Notes under the pieces: generated by a model
The model's input: the letters and a program-made list of their open reading frames with translations, nothing else
Database searches by the model: none
Told to the model about the DNA's origin: nothing
Assembly: GCA_026692845.1 (NCBI GenBank)
Contig: JAPLNM010000106.1
Span: 1-64,000 of the forward strand
Reading direction: 5' to 3'
Origin: Planctomycetota bacterium
Lineage (GTDB): Bacteria > Planctomycetota > Planctomycetia > Pirellulales > Pirellulaceae
DNA length: 64,000 bases
In this document: piece by piece, positions 25,590 through 35,695 of the stretch
Numbering within the stretch: position 1 is the stretch's first letter
Layout: the number at the start of each line of letters is the position of its first letter
Program-made: the position numbers and the translations under genes

Positions 25590-27133
25590 CCTCGCCGATC
25601 ATCTCGATCGAGAAAATCAGCAAGCATTTCGGCGGGACGCGGGCATTGCACCAAGTCTCGTTCGATGTCATGCCAGGCGAGCTCCATGCCATCTGCGGCG
25701 AAAACGGGGCCGGCAAAAGCACGCTCATGAAGATCCTCTCGGGGGTGATCACCGATTACGATGGCCAGCTTTACATTGATGGACAGCCCGTCGAGTTCCG
25801 CGGGACCCGCGATGCAGAAACGATGGGCATTAGCATCATCCACCAAGAATTGAACTTGGTCGAGCAACTGTCGATTTCGGCGAACATCTTCCTAGGCCGC
25901 GAAATGCGTTCGGGGTGGATTTTCCGAAACGATCGAGACATGCATCAGGCCGCCTCGGAGCTTCTGCGCTCGCTCGACTGCGATATCCCCACGACCAGAC
26001 TTGCAGGTTCCTTGCGTGTGGGCGACCAACAACTGATCGAAATAGCCAAAGCCCTGAGTCTCCATAGCCGGATCGTCGTGATGGACGAGCCGACCAGCGC
26101 GCTTACCGAATCCGAGGTCAAGCGACTTTATCGGGTCATCGCTAAGCTGCGCAGTCAAGGCGCTACCATCCTCTATATATCCCATAAGATGGATGAGGTC
26201 TTCGATCTTTCCGATCGCATCACCGTCATGCGAGACGGACAATTCATCCAAACACTTACGACCAAGCAGACGAATCCAAGACAGATCACCAAGCTCATGG
26301 TCGGTCGAGACATCGAATCGCTCGATCTAGGACCACGGCCAGAGCGAGGCGACAAGATACTCGAAGTCAGAAATCTGTCCCTGGCCTGGCCCGGCCATGC
26401 ACGGGGCTACCGACTCAAAGACATCTCGCTCGATCTGCACCGAGGGGAAGTCCTGGGGATTGCAGGATTGATGGGGGCTGGGCGAACCGAGTTGCTCGAA
26501 TGCCTCTTTGGCGCATCGGAGATCGCACCGACGGGCGAGATACTTCTCGATGGTGATTCGATCATGCCCCGGCACCCTTCGGAGGCCAAGCGTTGGGGGT
26601 TGGCATTGGTGACCGAGGATCGCAAACGCTTGGGGATCTTCAGCAATATGAATGTGGGTCGCAACCTATCGATCTGCGCGATGCGCGAGGCGACCATCGG
26701 ACCGCTTCTGAGCGACGCCAAGGAGCGCGATGTGTGCGATGCGATGGTCGAAAAACTCAAGATCAAAACAGCCGGGTTGGAGGCCCCGATCGGGAGTCTC
26801 AGCGGTGGGAATCAGCAGAAATGCATTGTCGGCAGGTGGCTTCAGACGAACCCCAAGGTGCTCCTCTTGGACGATCCGACACGAGGGGTCGACGTGGGGG
26901 CCAAGGCCGAGTTGTACCGCGTGATTCGCGGACTATGCAGCGAGGGGCTCGGGGTCATCGTCACGAGCAGCGAACTGCCCGAATTGCTGACCCTGAGCGA
27001 TCGGATCATGGTCTTGAGCGAAGGTCGCAAGACCGCAGAATTCGCCATCGAAGAAGCCACCCAAGAGCTTATCATGGAGGCTGCAACGGGAGGTTGGCAG
27101 CCGTCTGAGGGCCTAGTCGCAAGCGACGATTAG
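25586..27133 (+). CDS. Ribose-type ABC transporter ATP-binding protein (two ABC domains)
   Basis: A 515-residue RbsA/XylG-type protein with two fused nucleotide-binding domains. Domain 1 has the P-loop CGENGAGKST (37-46), the non-canonical signature LRVGDQQ and VVMDEPTSAL. Domain 2 has a degenerate P-loop (MGAGRTELLECL) and an intact signature SLSGGNQQK with LLDDPTRGVD. This asymmetry is normal for the family. It powers sugar uptake with the upstream permease. The ATG at 25586 overlaps the permease stop and starts MTSPIISIEKISKHF; the longer open frame upstream lies inside the permease gene and is rejected. Confidence 0.94.
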   Translation: MTSPIISIEKISKHFGGTRALHQVSFDVMPGELHAICGENGAGKSTLMKILSGVITDYDGQLYIDGQPVEFRGTRDAETMGISIIHQELNLVEQLSISANIFLGREMRSGWIFRNDRDMHQAASELLRSLDCDIPTTRLAGSLRVGDQQLIEIAKALSLHSRIVVMDEPTSALTESEVKRLYRVIAKLRSQGATILYISHKMDEVFDLSDRITVMRDGQFIQTLTTKQTNPRQITKLMVGRDIESLDLGPRPERGDKILEVRNLSLAWPGHARGYRLKDISLDLHRGEVLGIAGLMGAGRTELLECLFGASEIAPTGEILLDGDSIMPRHPSEAKRWGLALVTEDRKRLGIFSNMNVGRNLSICAMREATIGPLLSDAKERDVCDAMVEKLKIKTAGLEAPIGSLSGGNQQKCIVGRWLQTNPKVLLLDDPTRGVDVGAKAELYRVIRGLCSEGLGVIVTSSELPELLTLSDRIMVLSEGRKTAEFAIEEATQELIMEAATGGWQPSEGLVASDD

Positions 27134-27260
27134 ACCTGCAGTTGATTTCGCAGGGGTTTAAATTCCACGAGGGGTGGTTTGAAACCTGGAACTTTGTGTG
27201 GAAAAATTTCTGGCCAGCCGGTAAGCTAGACAAACCTCTCTACACGTTTTGTAACTATGT

Positions 27261-27304
27261 GCCCGTTTTTTACGTAGCTGCCCGTTTTTTACGTAGCTGC
27301 CCGT
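27261..27304. repeat. 19-bp tandem repeat upstream of ppc
   Basis: Two full copies of a 19-bp unit (GCCCGTTTTTTACGTAGCT) and a six-base partial copy lie 64 bp before the ppc start. The surrounding 234-bp gap has no gene; it may hold the ppc promoter, but I cannot identify it. Confidence 0.85.
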
Positions 27305-27367
27305 GGTTTGCAACCCGACTCGAAATCTGTCGGATGTGCTTGGTTTTTGACTCTTTGGAGTTCGGTC

Positions 27368-30151
27368 ATGATCGTCGAGAGTGTATTGGCGTTGAATGAG
27401 GAGATCCTCCGAGGCCAGTGGGATTGGATTTTGTCGTGCTTTCGAGAGGTGCTCGAAGAGTCCGGCGAGAGTGCGCTCGCGGACCTCTTACCGGTTGCAA
27501 ATCAGCAGCCCAATCCGCCCAGTGGACTTGGGCAGTCGGTTCATTTAACCCAAGCCTACTCGATCGCGTTTCAGCTATTGGGGATGGCAGAGCAGAACGC
27601 GGCCGATCAGTTCCGCAAGACCGTCGAGATGCAATCGGGAATGGATGCATTGCCGGCCTTGTGGGGGGCATCGTTGCGGCAATTGAAGGACCAAGGTTGG
27701 ACAGCCCAACAGATAGCCGAGCAACTGCCCAAATTGCAGGTTGAGCTCGTATTGACGGCGCATCCGACGGAGGCCAAGCGAGCGACGGTTCTGGCTCACC
27801 ACCGGCGGCTTTATGAACGCCTGCAGATCCATCGGCAGATCACGACCAACGCATCGTCGGCCGACAATCCGTCGAGCCAGGAGAATGATTTCGCGGTGCG
27901 TGCGTTGTTGTCTATCTTATGGCGCACCGGAGAGATCTATCTGGACAAGCCCGACATCCAGTCGGAGCGTCGCAACGTATTGGATTACTTGACGCATGTT
28001 TTTCCGTCGGTTTTGCGGCCGCTCGATCAGCGGCTTCGGATGGCTTGGACTCAGGTTGGGCTCGATCCGAAGGTATTCGATAATCCGTTGGTCTTTCCCC
28101 GATTGACCTTTGGGACATGGGTCGGCGGCGACAGAGACGGCCATCCGTTGGTAACGGCCCAAGTGACCCGTCAGAGTTTGCTCGAGATGCGCAGCAGCGC
28201 CCTGGGGTTGGTGCATCGTCAGTTGCAGCAGTTGGCTAGGTTGCTGAGTTTATCGGCTTACTGGCAAAGGCCGAACCCTGAGTTTCTTCAGGCCTTGGCC
28301 GTCGCCGCCGATCGCTTGGGGACTGCGGGCCAACGAGCGATCGATCGCAATCCGAACGAGCCGTGGCGACAGTTCATCAATACGATGCTTGCTCGATTGC
28401 CGCGAGTCGATGCGTCTTACGAGCACATCACCAAGGACCAACCGCCGATCTACCAGCGATCGGCCGAGCTGCTTGACGATTTGAAGTTGCTCTATGACAG
28501 CTTGGTAGCTTCCAGTCAGCGCCATGTCGCCGAGTACGCCGTCCAGCCGCTGATGCGTGTCGTGCAGACGTTTGGGTTCCATTTGGCGGTTTTGGATGTG
28601 CGTCAAAACAGTGCGTTTCATGATCGAGCCGTCGAGCAGTTGCTCGTTGCGGCAGGATTTAGTCGAACCAACTTTTCTCAGTGGCCTGAGGCGGAGCGAT
28701 TGGAGTTATTGCATCGGGAGCTTGAATCCAAGCGGCCCTTTGCAAGGCCGGATGTTTCGTTGGGTACCGAAGCCGACGCGGTCTTGTCTTCCTTGAGGGT
28801 TCTCAAGGAGTACAGTGCGGCTTATGGTTTTGACGGGCTAGGAAGCTTGATCGTGAGCATGACGCGGAACGTATCGGATTTGCTCGTGGTTTACTTATTG
28901 GCTAGAGAGGTCGGTCTGATGCGAGAGACCCCCGAGGGCTTGGAGTGTCCAATGCCGGTGGTTCCGCTTTTCGAAACCGTCGACGATTTGCAGCATAGTC
29001 CAGAGATTTACAATTCCTTTTTGAAGCATCCGATCACCCAGCGGAGCATGAAGATCCAGCAAGTCCAACGCGGTCAGGATCAGCCGGTCGGCCAGGTGAT
29101 GATCGGCTATAGCGATAGCAATAAGGATGGTGGGATATTGGCCAGTTTGGTTCATTTGCGTCGGGCGCAAAAGGAGCTCGTTGGGGTTGGGAAGTCGCAT
29201 GGGGTACGCATCCGTTTCTTTCATGGGCGGGGCGGGACCATCAGTCGAGGTGCTGGGCCGACGAATCGTTTCATCCAGTCGTTGCCCTACGAGTCGCTTC
29301 AGGGGGATTTGCGATTGACCGAGCAAGGCGAGACGATTCCTCAGAAGTACGCGCATCAGTCGACGGCGATCTACAACTTGGAATTGTTTCTTGCGGGCGT
29401 AGCGCGCAAGACGATGACCGACCAGAAGGACGATCCGAGCGAGCATCCGCTCGAGGGAACGCTGACGGAGTTGTCGCAATGGGCTAGAGAGAGCTACATG
29501 GAATTGATCCATCGCGAGGGTTTTGTGACATTTTTCCGGCAAGCCACACCGATCGATGCGATCGAGCAGAGCCGCATTGGATCGCGACCATCGCGCCGCA
29601 CCGGACAGCAATCGCTCGCCGATTTGCGAGCCATACCGTGGGTCTTCAGTTGGGGACAAGCTCGCTTCTTTCTATCGGGTTGGTTCGGGGTAGGGACGGC
29701 TTTGGAAAAGCTTCAGTTGACATCCCCCGAGACCTTTGTGCGTTTGAAGGAGACGATGAATCAGTGGGCGCCGTGCCATTACTTGTTGAGCAATGTAGCG
29801 ACCAGCCTTGCGGCGACCGACTTGGAGATCATGCAAGCCTATGCGCAGATGGTCGAGGACCCTTCTCTGAGGGAATCGTTCATGACCACGATCCAGGGGG
29901 AGCTGATTCGCACGCGGGAAAAAATTGAATGGCTCTATGACGGCCCGTTATCCGAGCGACGACCGAACATCCAGCGGATGATGAATTTAAGATCCAGTGG
30001 GCTGAGGGTTTTGCATCGACAGCAGATCGATTTGTTGAAAATGTGGCGAAGCTATCATCGAATGCAACAGACCAAGGAGGCCGACCAACTGATACCGCAG
30101 TTGTTGCTGACGGTCAACGCGATCGCCAGTGGGCTAGGCACAACCGGCTAG
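27368..30151 (+). CDS. ppc: Phosphoenolpyruvate carboxylase
   Basis: This enzyme carboxylates PEP with bicarbonate to oxaloacetate, replenishing the TCA cycle. The 927-residue protein has the normal size and both catalytic signatures: TAHPTEAKR near residue 131 with the catalytic His, and the later FHGRGGTISRGAGPTN loop. GTWVGGDRDGHP and GYSDSNKDGG are also present. The C-terminus ends LGTTG rather than the usual NTG. The ATG at 27368 gives the usual N-terminus; an upstream in-frame codon adds non-coding sequence. The next gene in the same direction is GTP-type PEP carboxykinase, 150 bp away, which runs the opposite reaction. Confidence 0.95.
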   Translation: MIVESVLALNEEILRGQWDWILSCFREVLEESGESALADLLPVANQQPNPPSGLGQSVHLTQAYSIAFQLLGMAEQNAADQFRKTVEMQSGMDALPALWGASLRQLKDQGWTAQQIAEQLPKLQVELVLTAHPTEAKRATVLAHHRRLYERLQIHRQITTNASSADNPSSQENDFAVRALLSILWRTGEIYLDKPDIQSERRNVLDYLTHVFPSVLRPLDQRLRMAWTQVGLDPKVFDNPLVFPRLTFGTWVGGDRDGHPLVTAQVTRQSLLEMRSSALGLVHRQLQQLARLLSLSAYWQRPNPEFLQALAVAADRLGTAGQRAIDRNPNEPWRQFINTMLARLPRVDASYEHITKDQPPIYQRSAELLDDLKLLYDSLVASSQRHVAEYAVQPLMRVVQTFGFHLAVLDVRQNSAFHDRAVEQLLVAAGFSRTNFSQWPEAERLELLHRELESKRPFARPDVSLGTEADAVLSSLRVLKEYSAAYGFDGLGSLIVSMTRNVSDLLVVYLLAREVGLMRETPEGLECPMPVVPLFETVDDLQHSPEIYNSFLKHPITQRSMKIQQVQRGQDQPVGQVMIGYSDSNKDGGILASLVHLRRAQKELVGVGKSHGVRIRFFHGRGGTISRGAGPTNRFIQSLPYESLQGDLRLTEQGETIPQKYAHQSTAIYNLELFLAGVARKTMTDQKDDPSEHPLEGTLTELSQWARESYMELIHREGFVTFFRQATPIDAIEQSRIGSRPSRRTGQQSLADLRAIPWVFSWGQARFFLSGWFGVGTALEKLQLTSPETFVRLKETMNQWAPCHYLLSNVATSLAATDLEIMQAYAQMVEDPSLRESFMTTIQGELIRTREKIEWLYDGPLSERRPNIQRMMNLRSSGLRVLHRQQIDLLKMWRSYHRMQQTKEADQLIPQLLLTVNAIASGLGTTG

Positions 30152-30301
30152 CAAGCTCGGATCGATTCCTAGCCTCGCGGATCTGTCCAAGATCTAGGTC
30201 CTGGTAGATTGCGCAAGCAACTCCGCCTGACTGCCGAACCGCCTGAACCGCAAACCTGCCAAACCTGCCCGACCCGTCGATCCTTAAGAACCAATACCAT
30301 C

Positions 30302-32122
30302 ATGAACACCAACGAATACGACAAACTCCCCTTCGATTGCCCCAACGTTGCGCTTGAAAAGTGGATCTGCCAAATGGCTGCCATGTGCCAACCCGATCGC
30401 ATCGTCTTGTGCGATGGTAGCGATCAGGAATGGGACATGCTGACGGATCAACTCGTCGAATCGAATACCCTGATTCGGCTCGATGCGAAGCTCCACCCCA
30501 ACTCGTTCTTGGCCCGTAGCCACCCATCGGACACCGCCCGGGTCGAAGACCGTACGTTCATCTGCTCTTTGCGTGAATCCGACGCTGGTCCGACAAACCA
30601 CTGGCAACATCCCGAGAAAATGAAAACGCTCCTGAAGGAGAAGTTTCAAGGGTCCATGCAAGGACGGACCATGTACGTCGTGCCGTTCTGTATGGGGCCG
30701 ATCGATAGTCCGTTGGCACTCGTGGGTGTCGAACTGACCGACTCGCCTTATGTCGTCGTGAGCATGAAGATCATGTGCCACATGGGGCAGAAAGTCTTTC
30801 GCAAGCTCGGAGCTCACGGAGCGTTTATCCCGTGCTTGCACAGCGTCGGTGCACCTGTAGCCAAAGGCCAACCCGATTCGGCTTGGCCGTGCAACGATGA
30901 AAAATACATCGTCCACTTCCCAGAATCCAGAGAAGTATGGTCCTTTGGCAGCGGCTATGGTGGCAATGCGTTGCTCGGTAAAAAATGCGTCGCTTTGCGC
31001 ATCGCCAGCTCCATCGCTCGCGATCATGGCTGGATGGCCGAACACATGCTCATCATGGGACTCGAAAGCCCCGATGGGGTCAAAACCTATCTCACGGCGG
31101 CCTTCCCAAGCTCCTGCGGCAAAACCAATCTTGCGATGATCACGCCTCCCGAGGACTACTTGCAAGCCGGTTGGAAAACCACACTCGTCGGAGACGATAT
31201 CGCTTGGCTATGGCCAGGCAAGTCAGGCAAACTTCATGCGATCAACCCCGAAACCGGTTTCTTCGGCGTCGCGCCAGGCACCTCCTGGCAATCCAACCCA
31301 GGAGCCATGCAAGCCCTTTCCAAAAACACGATCTTTACCAACGTCGCTCTGACGGACCAAAACGGTGTGTGGTGGGAAGGTCTCTCGGCCCCACCGAGTC
31401 ATCTGATCGATTGGACCGGACAAGACTGGACACCCCAATGCGGCCGACTCGCAGCCCATGCCAACTCCCGCTTCACGGCTCCGGCCGAGCAATGCCCCAA
31501 TATCGACCCCGAATGGCAAAACCCCGACGGAGTGCCCATCGATGCGATCGTCTTCGGCGGCCGACGGCCGACGACCATGCCCCTGGTCTTCCAAGCCTTT
31601 GATTGGACCCACGGGGTATTCCTCGGAGCGACCCAAGGCTCCGAGACGACCGCGGCCGCAAGCGGTACGGTCGGAACGGTCCGTCGCGATCCGATGGCGA
31701 TGCTCCCGTTCTGCGGCTACAACATGGGAGACTATTTTGCCCATTGGCTCGACATGCGAAAGCATATCCGCCGACTGCCTCGAATCTTCCACGTCAACTG
31801 GTTCCGAAAAGACGCCCAAGGCAATTTCCTCTGGCCAGGTTTCCGGCAAAACATCCGAGTCCTCGAATGGATCGTCAAACGATGCCACGGGAGTATCCCG
31901 GGACACGAAACCCCTATCGGTTGGACCCCAGACTGGGAAGACTTCTGCGTCGAAGGGCTCGAGGGCTTTTCCCACGATCAATTCGAAGCGGCCATGGAAT
32001 TTCGTCGCGAGGACTTTTTGGCCGAAATCACCAGCCAAAACCAGTTCTTTCTGAAGCTCTATCATTCCATGCCTAAAGAGCTCCTGTGCCAACACGAACT
32101 TCTGATGGCCCGAATGGCATAA
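30302..32122 (+). CDS. pckG: Phosphoenolpyruvate carboxykinase (GTP)
   Basis: PckG converts oxaloacetate and GTP to PEP, GDP and CO2, the first step of gluconeogenesis. The 606-residue protein is the usual size for the GTP class and has [15 protein letters not shown] (kinase-1a loop, about 267-281, with the reactive Cys), GDDIAWLW (metal site), the N-terminal substrate segment and a [21 protein letters not shown] nucleotide-site region. The ATG at 30302 starts MNTNEYDKL and follows a short non-coding leader. Adjacent ppc catalyses the opposing conversion, so reciprocal regulation would be expected; no regulator is encoded nearby. Confidence 0.95.
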   Translation: MNTNEYDKLPFDCPNVALEKWICQMAAMCQPDRIVLCDGSDQEWDMLTDQLVESNTLIRLDAKLHPNSFLARSHPSDTARVEDRTFICSLRESDAGPTNHWQHPEKMKTLLKEKFQGSMQGRTMYVVPFCMGPIDSPLALVGVELTDSPYVVVSMKIMCHMGQKVFRKLGAHGAFIPCLHSVGAPVAKGQPDSAWPCNDEKYIVHFPESREVWSFGSGYGGNALLGKKCVALRIASSIARDHGWMAEHMLIMGLESPDGVKTYLTAAFPSSCGKTNLAMITPPEDYLQAGWKTTLVGDDIAWLWPGKSGKLHAINPETGFFGVAPGTSWQSNPGAMQALSKNTIFTNVALTDQNGVWWEGLSAPPSHLIDWTGQDWTPQCGRLAAHANSRFTAPAEQCPNIDPEWQNPDGVPIDAIVFGGRRPTTMPLVFQAFDWTHGVFLGATQGSETTAAASGTVGTVRRDPMAMLPFCGYNMGDYFAHWLDMRKHIRRLPRIFHVNWFRKDAQGNFLWPGFRQNIRVLEWIVKRCHGSIPGHETPIGWTPDWEDFCVEGLEGFSHDQFEAAMEFRREDFLAEITSQNQFFLKLYHSMPKELLCQHELLMARMA

Positions 32123-32252
32123 GCAAAATCGATGCTTATTTCGCGGTTTTTAACTTGGCGAGATTGACACAGGCAAGGCGCGCACCCTACCATGTAGCGG
32201 TTACCTACTGTTTCGTTTCGTATCCGCTTATTTCTTTTGGAGTCAGTACACA

Positions 32253-32699
32253 ATGAAGAATCTTTTTGCTGCGGCTTTCGCCGCCCTGGTCGCTTTCTCT
32301 GCCGTCACCGCTTACGCTGAGAAGATCGATTTCGCCAAGGTCAAGTGCATGGTATCCGGGGCAGCAGCCAAGGAAGCCAAGACCAGCGAATGGAAAGAGT
32401 GCAACGTTTACTTCTGCTGCGATAACTGCAAAGGCAAGTTCGATGCAGACAAGAAGGCCATGGCAGCCAAAGCCAATCACCAGTTGATCGCAACTGGCCA
32501 AGTTACCCAGAAGGCTTGTCCATTCTCCGGCGGAGAGCTCAACAAGGATGCTTCGGTTGAATTCAAGGGAGCCAAGGTTTCCTTCTGCTGCAACAACTGC
32601 AAAGGCAAAGCAGAAAAGATGAGCGACGACGACAAGGTTGCTAACCTTTTCGGCGAAGAAGCTTACGGCAAGGCCAAGTTCGCCAAGGCTGCTAAGTAG
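32253..32699 (+). CDS. Small secreted protein with two TRASH/YHS-like cysteine repeats
   Basis: A 148-residue protein with a signal peptide (cleavage after AYA, residue 22). The mature part is two similar units. Unit 1 has C-x-x-SG at Cys32 and FCCDNC at 54-59; unit 2 has C-P-F-SG at Cys89 and FCCNNC at 111-116. In both, 23 residues separate the first Cys from the CC pair. The pattern resembles TRASH/YHS-type metal-binding motifs, so periplasmic metal binding or sensing is plausible but not shown. The rest is rich in Lys and Ala. A GGAG lies about 11 bases before the ATG. It is a single-gene unit: a strong terminator follows 38 bp after the stop. Confidence 0.75.
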   Translation: MKNLFAAAFAALVAFSAVTAYAEKIDFAKVKCMVSGAAAKEAKTSEWKECNVYFCCDNCKGKFDADKKAMAAKANHQLIATGQVTQKACPFSGGELNKDASVEFKGAKVSFCCNNCKGKAEKMSDDDKVANLFGEEAYGKAKFAKAAK

Positions 32700-32736
32700 T
32701 TCTTCGATCCGACTGATCCGACTGATCTGACTGATA

Positions 32737-32770
32737 AGCCTCGGAACCCGAAAGGTTCCGGGGCTTTTTT
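32737..32770 (+). terminator. Rho-independent terminator
   Basis: The 12-base arm AGCCTCGGAACC pairs with GGTTCCGGGGCT (one G-T wobble) around a CGAAA loop and is followed at once by six T residues. It closes the transcription unit of the small cysteine-repeat gene. Confidence 0.93.
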
Positions 32771-32784
32771 GTTTGCGTCGAGGC

Positions 32785-32832
32785 AAAGAAGGGCAGTAGG
32801 CAGTACGGCAGTGCGGCAGTAGGCAATACGGG
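32785..32832. repeat. Short GGCAGTA-type direct repeats
   Basis: Several imperfect copies of GGCAGTAGGCAGTACGG follow each other in the 296-bp gap before lepB. The gap has no credible gene besides the terminator. Confidence 0.6.
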
Positions 32833-32995
32833 CGAGACTTGGCCGAGCCTCAGATGGCAAGCGGCCGTATTTTATGGCGCAAAGCCCATGGATTTCCAAC
32901 AATCGGCGCTGTCTGCACCCGGCTTAAAAACTACAATGGGCTGTCGCATCGTTTGATTTATTCCTTTTCTATCAATGTAAAGCGCTTCCTCGACG

Positions 32996-34804
32996 ATGGC
33001 TTTGTCTTCTTCAGATTCCAATCCAACGGCAAGCGTGAGCCAATCCCAGCCAGAGTCTCAGCCACCGGCTCAGGTCTTTCGCGAAACAATCGAGAGCTTG
33101 GCCGTCGCCTTCATCCTTGCGTTGCTCTTTAAGTCCTTCGTCGCCGACGCGTTCATCATCCCGACCGGTTCGATGGCTCCGACGTTGATGGGTGCGCACA
33201 AAGACGTCCAGTGCGAGCATTGCGGTTACCAGTACCAAAGCGGAGCGAGCGAGGAGTTCGACAGTAGCACGGGTGCTCGCAAAGAGGTCGCGGTCGTCGA
33301 GACGATTTGCCCGCTGTGCCGCAACCGCGAGACGATGGACACCGAGAAAAACAGCAATCACGTCACGTTCTCGGGCGATCGCATCCTTGTGAGCAAAATG
33401 ACCTATGCGCTGAGTGATCCGAAGCGATGGCAGGTGATCGTCTTCAAGTTCATCGAGCAGGCCAAGTTAAACTACATCAAGCGCTGTGTAGGATTACCAG
33501 GCGAGACGCTCAAGATTTGGCATGGGGATATCTATGTCAAGAACCCTAAAGACCCCAGCGGCGTGTCCACCTACGAATCGGCCGATGGATTCCGGATCGC
33601 TCGCAAACCACCTTCGGTCGTCGGAGCGACCCTTCAGGCCATCGCCGACACCAATCATCTGTCGCCGGCCGTAGGCGAGGGTCGGATCGCGGATTCATGG
33701 CAAGACACTTCGCAAGGCTCGGTACCCAAGTGGCAAACGCAGATCGACGCGACCCCTGAGAATCGAGCCTCGAAGTACCTTTGGGGCGCTGCGGTTTCTG
33801 ATGTTCCAGAAGGTTCCACGGCCATGCTGCGATTTACTCATCGCCTCGGGGAACCGACCCGCTCGCGGCCATCGTCAAACGTGGAGAACTCCGCGGAATC
33901 TCGAACCGGCGACTTCCGATTCATCACCGACTTTACCGCTTACAATCACAAGACCTTTCGCACCCCCAACGGTCGCTCCGACATGATCGAAACCGACGGA
34001 GCGCATTGGGTAGGAGATTTGGCAGGCCAGTGGCAGATCTCGACGTCCAAGGGAACCCAATCCCTTGAGCTGTTATTGGTCGAGGGAGGAGTCGAGATGC
34101 TCTGCCAGATCGATTTAAGTACGGGCAAAGCGACAGCAAGAGCGGTGCATGAGGGCAAGTCGATTTCGGTATTCGAATCGGCCCAGGGCTTTGCACCGAC
34201 GCTCGAAGCACAGACTCCCGTGCGATCCGGTTCGACCCATCGAATCCGTTACGCCAACGTCGACGATTCCTTGCGTTTGTGGATCGATGGCAAATCGATC
34301 CCGTGGGGCATCGACGGTGGATACTCGATCCAGGCTGCAGTGCCCGGCTATCGTCATCTTCCCATCTATAATCCAGAGAATCCTCTCGATGCGGCACCCG
34401 TTGGGATCGGCATCCAGGGTGGTAGTGGAAAGATCCTCCAGGCCCAAGTCTTCCGCGATATATTCTACACCGCGACGACCTCCGGAGGCAGCGCTTCGTC
34501 CCGCTACGACGAGTCGATCAACGTCCGGAACTCCAAGGATCCTTACCGCCTAGCCCTGGGTACCTCGCAAGCCAACTGGTCGAGCGACGGGTTGACCTAC
34601 CAACTCGGTCCCGAGGATTACTTCCCCATGGGTGACAACACCCAAGCCTCTTCCGACGCGCGGATGTGGAACGTCCGTCAGGAGGCTGGACAACCAGGCC
34701 GACTGATGATCGGTCGGGCCGTCATGGTCTTCTGGCCGCACTATTGGAATTACGGCCGGATCCGATTCATCCCCAACTTCCAACGCATGGGTCTGATTCG
34801 CTAA
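32996..34804 (+). CDS. lepB: Signal peptidase I with zinc-ribbon-like and large second inserts
   Basis: Signal peptidase I removes signal peptides on the outer face of the inner membrane. One membrane helix (about 33-52) is followed by box B, PTGSMAPTL, with the nucleophile Ser59; the general base Lys162 is in IKRCVGLPGE, and the late GDNTQASSDAR box E is present. The protein is 602 residues, against about 200-320 for typical members. A CxxC pair at Cys73/76 and another at Cys105/108 form a zinc-ribbon-like insert between boxes B and C. A second insert of over 300 residues before box E includes strand-rich, LamG-like sequence. The gene lies 20 bp before lptB. Confidence 0.9.
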   Translation: MALSSSDSNPTASVSQSQPESQPPAQVFRETIESLAVAFILALLFKSFVADAFIIPTGSMAPTLMGAHKDVQCEHCGYQYQSGASEEFDSSTGARKEVAVVETICPLCRNRETMDTEKNSNHVTFSGDRILVSKMTYALSDPKRWQVIVFKFIEQAKLNYIKRCVGLPGETLKIWHGDIYVKNPKDPSGVSTYESADGFRIARKPPSVVGATLQAIADTNHLSPAVGEGRIADSWQDTSQGSVPKWQTQIDATPENRASKYLWGAAVSDVPEGSTAMLRFTHRLGEPTRSRPSSNVENSAESRTGDFRFITDFTAYNHKTFRTPNGRSDMIETDGAHWVGDLAGQWQISTSKGTQSLELLLVEGGVEMLCQIDLSTGKATARAVHEGKSISVFESAQGFAPTLEAQTPVRSGSTHRIRYANVDDSLRLWIDGKSIPWGIDGGYSIQAAVPGYRHLPIYNPENPLDAAPVGIGIQGGSGKILQAQVFRDIFYTATTSGGSASSRYDESINVRNSKDPYRLALGTSQANWSSDGLTYQLGPEDYFPMGDNTQASSDARMWNVRQEAGQPGRLMIGRAVMVFWPHYWNYGRIRFIPNFQRMGLIR

Positions 34805-34824
34805 GCAAAGGAATTCGCAGGAGC

Positions 34825-35664
34825 ATGGATGTTCTACGCGTCGAAAATTTAGAGAAAACCTTCGGACGGCGCAAGGTCGTCAAAGGGGTTTCGTTTCGAG
34901 TCGCAGCGGGCGAAATCGTAGGACTCTTGGGTCCCAATGGAGCGGGTAAATCGACCTCCTTCAAAATGACTTGCGGGTTGGTCCAACCCGATAATGGCAA
35001 AGTCTTTTTAGGCAAAGACGACGTGACCCGCTGGCCGATGTTTCTACGGGCTCGAGACGGCGGGATGGGGTACTTAGCCCAGGAACCGAGTGTCTTCAAG
35101 AAGCTAACGGTCGAGCAGAATATCTCCGCCATTTTAGAGATGCTAGGCAATTCATGGCGAGACCGCAGCAAACGGACCGACGAGTTGCTCGAACTGCTCA
35201 ATATCAAACACATCCGCACATCGAAAGCCGCCACGCTCTCGGGTGGGGAACGCCGCCGATTGGAGATCGCAAGAAGTTTGGTCTCCAATCCCAAAATCAT
35301 CATGCTCGACGAACCCTACGCAGGCGTCGATCCGGTGACCGTCCAATCGATGAGGCCTATCATCCATCAGTTGCGAGCCGCTGGTATCTCGATTTTGATC
35401 ACCGATCACGATGCCCAAGAGATCCTCAAAAGCGTCAATCGTTGCTACGTGATCGACGATGGGAAAGTCTTCTGCGAGGGGGATCCCGACACGGTACGAA
35501 AAGATCCTCAGGTCCGAAAGAAGTATCTTGGCGAGCTAGCGGATTTCGAAATCGTCAGCACGGCCCATCAACGCATCGACCATCCTAGAGAGCCAGTCTC
35601 TGCGGTACCCACTCCCAAAAAAGGGCTCTTTGAACGCTTGATCCCTCGCCGACGCTCCACTTAA
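34825..35664 (+). CDS. lptB: LPS export ABC transporter ATP-binding protein LptB
   Basis: LptB is the cytoplasmic ATPase that powers extraction of lipopolysaccharide from the inner membrane with LptF/G. The 279-residue protein has the P-loop GPNGAGKST (36-44), the Q-loop region YLAQEPSVFKKLTVEQNI, signature LSGGERRRLEIAR, IIMLDEPYAGVDP and ITDHDAQEIL, which matches the LptB-type ITDHNVRETL. A C-terminal extension of about 35 residues is rich in basic residues and proline. The ATG at 34825 is preceded by AGGAG one base away. LptF, LptG, LptC and LptA are not in this window; the gene follows lepB closely. Confidence 0.9.
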   Translation: MDVLRVENLEKTFGRRKVVKGVSFRVAAGEIVGLLGPNGAGKSTSFKMTCGLVQPDNGKVFLGKDDVTRWPMFLRARDGGMGYLAQEPSVFKKLTVEQNISAILEMLGNSWRDRSKRTDELLELLNIKHIRTSKAATLSGGERRRLEIARSLVSNPKIIMLDEPYAGVDPVTVQSMRPIIHQLRAAGISILITDHDAQEILKSVNRCYVIDDGKVFCEGDPDTVRKDPQVRKKYLGELADFEIVSTAHQRIDHPREPVSAVPTPKKGLFERLIPRRRST

Positions 35665-35695
35665 TCCAACCCTACCTTTCGGGAATCTACCATCT

